Assembly: GCA_028565635.1 (NCBI GenBank)
Contig: JAOXYB010098826.1
Coordinates: 1 to 21,584, forward strand
DNA from: Phoronis ovalis
Taxonomy: Eukaryota; Phoronida; Phoronidae
Length of the DNA stretch: 21,584 nucleotides
Direction: 5' to 3'
Of the stretch, positions 19,501 to 21,584 are shown piece by piece. The notes beneath the pieces are model-generated. The model was not told the DNA's origin, ran no database searches, and saw nothing but the letters and a program-made list of their open reading frames with translations. Positions within the stretch are counted from its first letter, which is position 1. Every line of letters starts with the position of its first letter. The translations under genes were made by a program, and so were the position numbers.

Positions 19501-21434
19501 AACATTGGTAGTCAAAACTCTGTGTTATCATTCAGTTACTTTAGACTGAATTGGTTTACAATTTTTAGACTACATTAAAAATTTAAAGATGAGACCTTGG
19601 AATTTGTGATGTATAGAATTAGCTAAATTTGGCACAAGAACAATTGATTTTCTGACTCACCTCATTATAATGACAACATTGTTTTACTATATTTAGCTTG
19701 ATGCTTGCAGCAAATTTCATCTAGCTGCGAATGAAAACTATTATGTATCTTGCCTATGGGCAATTGTTTATGCAGGTTTATAGCCAACGAAACATTTACT
19801 AATTAATAACTAGAGACCACCTTGGATAATACTTGACATGACTGCTTCTCCTACCTGAAGCAATCCACAAAATTGCAATAAAACTAAGATGTCATTTAGA
19901 AATTGCGTCTTTCTTTTACTTGGCCCAAAAGGTAGTTGTTCACTAGATGGGTATACACTCATCTTTGGGACATTGGCTTCCTCTTTGTTACCTCACACAA
20001 CATGAGTAAAAATCCCTTTTACTTGAACTCATTTATCAATTGAAAGAAAAATTCTTCTAGTCACTTGCCCCAGAGTCGCATGATAAGTGGCACTAAGTTC
20101 AATGATTTAAAGCCGTGTCACCTTTGCTTGAGACAAGGTACATCACTTAATGGTTATAATGGTGTCAACACACATATTTTTTCTCATTTCAGATGTTTGA
20201 ATGGCCAATTGCACGACCTATTGAGAGGAATGAAAGTTTGGAAATTCAAATTTTTAATTATAATAAATACTTGAGCAACAGGTGAGTTCATTCTGTCCCC
20301 TAACCTTTAAGCAGACGACTATATAATAAAGAATTCACATTTGTACATATACCATACTATTTAGATATGGTTGTACAATGACTCAAGTAATATACTGTTA
20401 GCAATGAAAATGTTGTTACTTGCTTGGTACATTTTCAGTATAGTTAATAAAGATAGCTGTGAAATGAGAGTAAATGGTGCAAAAATGAATTTACAACTTT
20501 AATTTACAAACAAGGCATATGACACAATTAGTGGGAATGACATCTGGTGGAGACAAGGTGAATGCATTTATTTTCAGTCAGATGGTTCATTCATGGTTAT
20601 AGCTTGTTTTATCACTTTCAGGTTAGTTGGCTCATTTAACATGGTGCTACAGCAGTTGATTGAGGTGGGACATATAAAAATGTGTGATTCACTACTTGAT
20701 GTAAATAATATCGTAATGAAGGTAAAAAAATATTCCTAATGTTCAGTGTGAGTTATCATATTATATAGCAATCTATACTATTTTTTGTTAATATATATTT
20801 AAGATGTTGACATTATAAATGACATCACAATTATCTTAGCAATATTGATAAATATCGTGTACTCAATGATATATACCCTGTGTATAATTTTGGAGTTCTA
20901 AAGAAATAGTGTACATAATTTATACAGTATAATATGATAATGCTATTACATAAAACAGTTTATTGAATTTCTAAATTATGATGGTTTCATTTTGATATAA
21001 TGTAAGTTAGTTGGATTTTGAAGTTACACAGTATTATATATTTGATACAAAAAGGTATGTGACAATAAAGTTTTACATTTTTCAAAACTATTAATTTAAA
21101 AAGAAATTTTATGAGAAGCAAAATAATAATGACTATAGTTTTTCTAAAAGTGTGTCATTATTGTTTCATTTTGTCCCACAGTACATAATTACTTTGATGA
21201 ATTGTTTTAGACACAACTTACATTTGAACTTAACTACAATGCCCCAGATGGTTCAGTTGGGCAATGGCAAAGGGAAGGATTTGATAATTTTAACGAAGAT
21301 GATGTTGATATGACAATGCCTACTGAAGATAAGAATCTTATTAATGCAGAGGATACAGAATCAAGACGGGGATCACAGATCAGTTTAGCTTCACAAAAAT
21401 CTGGAAAAGGAACACCATCAAGACGGCCCAGTCA
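10511..21434 (+). CDS. OTOF: Otoferlin (type II ferlin), N-terminal C2A part; gene continues off right edge
   Basis: Ferlins are multi-C2, tail-anchored proteins of vesicle fusion. Otoferlin serves regulated exocytosis in vertebrate hair cells, and Drosophila misfire is a relative. Five exons (10511-10589, 19424-19482, 20193-20281, 20622-20721, 21211-21434) join in frame into 183 codons plus two bases. The start MALVLHLKFAENLRGRGDR matches the vertebrate otoferlin N-terminus (MAL-HLK---LRGRGDR-AKV-FRG). It continues with HYSRIIEN...WFDE, FEWPIARPIERNESLEIQIF, NRLVGSF.MVLQ and NAPDGSVGQW, aligning with otoferlin C2A along its length. C2A spans roughly residues 1-125, and a Ser/Arg/Glu-rich linker follows. 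The Asp residues of Ca2+-binding C2 loops are largely absent, as in vertebrate otoferlin C2A. Later C2 domains and the membrane anchor lie beyond the window. The start has an excellent context (AAAAATGG). In invertebrates one type II ferlin may be co-orthologous to OTOF, FER1L4 and FER1L6. Confidence 0.92.
12859..13266. repeat. Degenerate interspersed TACCCTGTAGTA-like motif cluster
   Basis: TACCCTGTAGTA occurs at 12859, with close variants TACCCCGTGGTA (12921), CACCTGTAGTA (13040), TACCCTGTAGA (13070) and TATCCTGTGGTA (13256). Weaker matches lie at about 12952, 12983, 12997 and 13124. Each is followed by an A+T-rich segment, often with a -AA(A)TTTG or -AAATG- ending. The spacing is irregular. 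It reads like a decayed minisatellite with a roughly 30-60-bp unit. There is no protein-coding frame across it. Confidence 0.5.
13528..14203. repeat. Degenerate array of TCCTCTATACC-like motifs
   Basis: The core TCCTCTATAC(C) occurs at 13906, 14127, 14162 and 14193, with variants ATCTCTATACCTG (13528), TCCTCTAATAA (13984) and TCCTCCATACC (14026). Several are preceded by ACA. In the left part a longer unit of about 65 bp is visible twice (around 13865 and 13930), containing CCAAAATTTTC followed by TTTTTCA-AG. The last copies are about 31-35 bp apart. All copies are on the same strand, as in a decayed tandem array. Confidence 0.6.
18923..19276. repeat. Diverged tandem duplication in otoferlin intron 1
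   Basis: Copy 1 (18923-19075) and copy 2 (about 19077-19276) share, in the same order, ATTTAACA-GCAGCA, ACGTCTC..CTTACCAAT, CATG-CACTA, ACATCTG/GCATCTG-AAC, AGGCATAT-TACC and CTGTTG at the right end. Copy 2 is longer through internal insertions. It ends about 150 bases before otoferlin exon 2. The order of matches is convincing by eye, and the age is clearly older than the 58-bp duplication near 6.3 kb. Confidence 0.7.
19424..19482 (+). CDS. OTOF: Otoferlin coding exon 2
   Basis: This 59-nt exon completes the split Gly codon and encodes VAHYSRIIENSDENAWFDE, ending in phase 0 at GAG|GTAAGC. It corresponds to the second and third beta strands of C2A (vertebrate: SFYSRVLEN...FDE). The acceptor is TTTTGTTTTGCAG. 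Confidence 0.93.
19483..20192 (+). other. Otoferlin intron 2
   Basis: This is a 710-bp phase-0 intron with GTAAGC donor and TTTCTCATTTCAG acceptor. No repeats or coding frames of note are seen in it. Confidence 0.85.
20193..20281 (+). CDS. OTOF: Otoferlin coding exon 3
   Basis: This 89-nt exon encodes MFEWPIARPIERNESLEIQI and then FNYNKYLSN, ending with AG of an Arg codon at the donor AG|GTGAGT. It matches the otoferlin C2A core (FRWP-A--I-RNE-LEIQVFNY-K--SN). The FNYNKYLSN segment is where Ca2+-binding C2 domains carry the loop-3 Asp residues; here they are Asn, Lys and Ser. Confidence 0.95.
20282..20621 (+). other. Otoferlin intron 3
   Basis: This is a 340-bp phase-2 intron with GTGAGT donor and ATCACTTTCAG acceptor. 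Another acceptor-like TTATTTTCAG lies about 45 bases upstream of the used one. Nothing else stands out. Confidence 0.85.
20622..20721 (+). CDS. OTOF: Otoferlin coding exon 4
   Basis: This 100-nt exon completes the Arg codon and encodes LVGSFNMVLQQLIEVGHIKM and then CDSLLDVNNIVMK, ending in phase 0 at AAG|GTAAAA. It matches otoferlin (L-G-F-MVLQ----E-H-----D-L-D-NN---K). It closes the C2A sandwich up to the 'DVNN' turn. Confidence 0.95.
20722..21210 (+). other. Otoferlin intron 4
   Basis: This is a 489-bp phase-0 intron with GTAAAA donor and AATTGTTTTAG acceptor. It is A+T-rich with no recognisable element. Confidence 0.85.
21211..21434 (+). CDS. OTOF: Otoferlin coding exon 5 (end of C2A and linker)
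   Basis: This 224-nt exon starts TQLTFELNYNAPDGSVGQW, the last C2A strand (vertebrate: -V-Y-A-DGTVG-W). It continues as an acidic stretch (NEDDVDMTMPTEDK) and then a Ser/Arg-rich segment (SRRGSQISLAS, TPSRRPSQ) with RRxS-type sites that basophilic kinases could use. The donor is CA|GTAAGT at 21435, phase 2. If unspliced, the frame would hit TAA immediately (CAG TAA), which supports use of this donor. Confidence 0.9.
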
Positions 21435-21584
21435 GTAAGTCCCACATGAGCGAAAATATGTGAAATTTACAATAAATGTTCTCTGGTGTTTAAGATGCAG
21501 CTTTAGTTCCCGGGGGGGTACTCAGGTTATTTTTTGGTGGGGGTGTGCAGCCGAGTTGAAAATTTTGGATTTGGATTGTATACT
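21435..21584 (+). other. Start of otoferlin intron 5, with a probable interspersed repeat at the window edge
   Basis: Intronic sequence follows the GTAAGT donor. From about 21505 the composition changes abruptly to a G-run (CCCGGGGGGGTACTCAGG) and a second G-rich run (GGTGGGGGTGTGCAGCC). It resembles the start of dispersed repeats common in marine invertebrate genomes. The family cannot be named and the element is cut by the window end. Confidence 0.4.

Noticed and set aside
20065-20274. Open frame covering otoferlin exon 3 in another reading frame
   Set aside because: Exon 3 in the other frame encodes conserved C2A sequence. This frame is a shadow.

Overview
The window is nuclear DNA of an invertebrate animal. 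Genes are split by introns with GT..AG boundaries, the background is very A+T-rich, and the two recognisable products are metazoan: a CARD-NACHT immune receptor and a type II ferlin (otoferlin). A large CARD-NACHT gene together with a type II ferlin fits a marine invertebrate, perhaps a lophotrochozoan such as a mollusc. The phylum is an inference, not something the sequence proves. There is no sign of operons, bacterial genes, CRISPR arrays, tRNA or rRNA.

Layout, left to right. (1) 135-1084, minus strand: the first two coding exons of an unrecognised protein with an acidic N-terminus followed by a probable coiled coil. The gene runs off the left edge. (2) 1085-2112: about 1 kb between two head-to-head genes. 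It holds a probable untranslated first exon of the receptor gene (donor at 1591) and, in its first intron, a 12-bp-arm palindrome with two kappaB-like GGAATTTCC sites. (3) 2113-6218, plus strand: a complete NLR-like gene of four coding exons and 817 codons. A CARD is split by an intron, then come a linker exon and one long exon with NACHT ATPase, winged-helix region and a C-terminal part in which I see no leucine-rich repeats. (4) 6219-7430: probable 3' UTR with a perfect 58-bp tandem duplication and a 28-bp direct repeat. (5) 7431-10510: intergenic, with a diverged 182-bp-period duplication. (6) 10511-21434, plus strand: the first five coding exons of an otoferlin ortholog. These are 79, 59, 89, 100 and 224 nt, joined in frame, and encode the C2A domain and the start of the following linker. 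Intron 1 is 8.8 kb and carries a degenerate motif array (12.86-14.2 kb) and another diverged tandem duplication (18.92-19.28 kb). The gene runs off the right edge, where a G-run sequence looks like the start of an interspersed repeat.

The genes do not form an obvious pathway. The receptor is predicted to be cytosolic and to assemble signalling complexes through CARD contacts. Otoferlin is a tail-anchored vesicle-fusion protein. Most short open frames elsewhere are A+T-rich chance frames and were not annotated. I could run no searches: exon models rest on frame continuity, splice consensus and recognised protein motifs.
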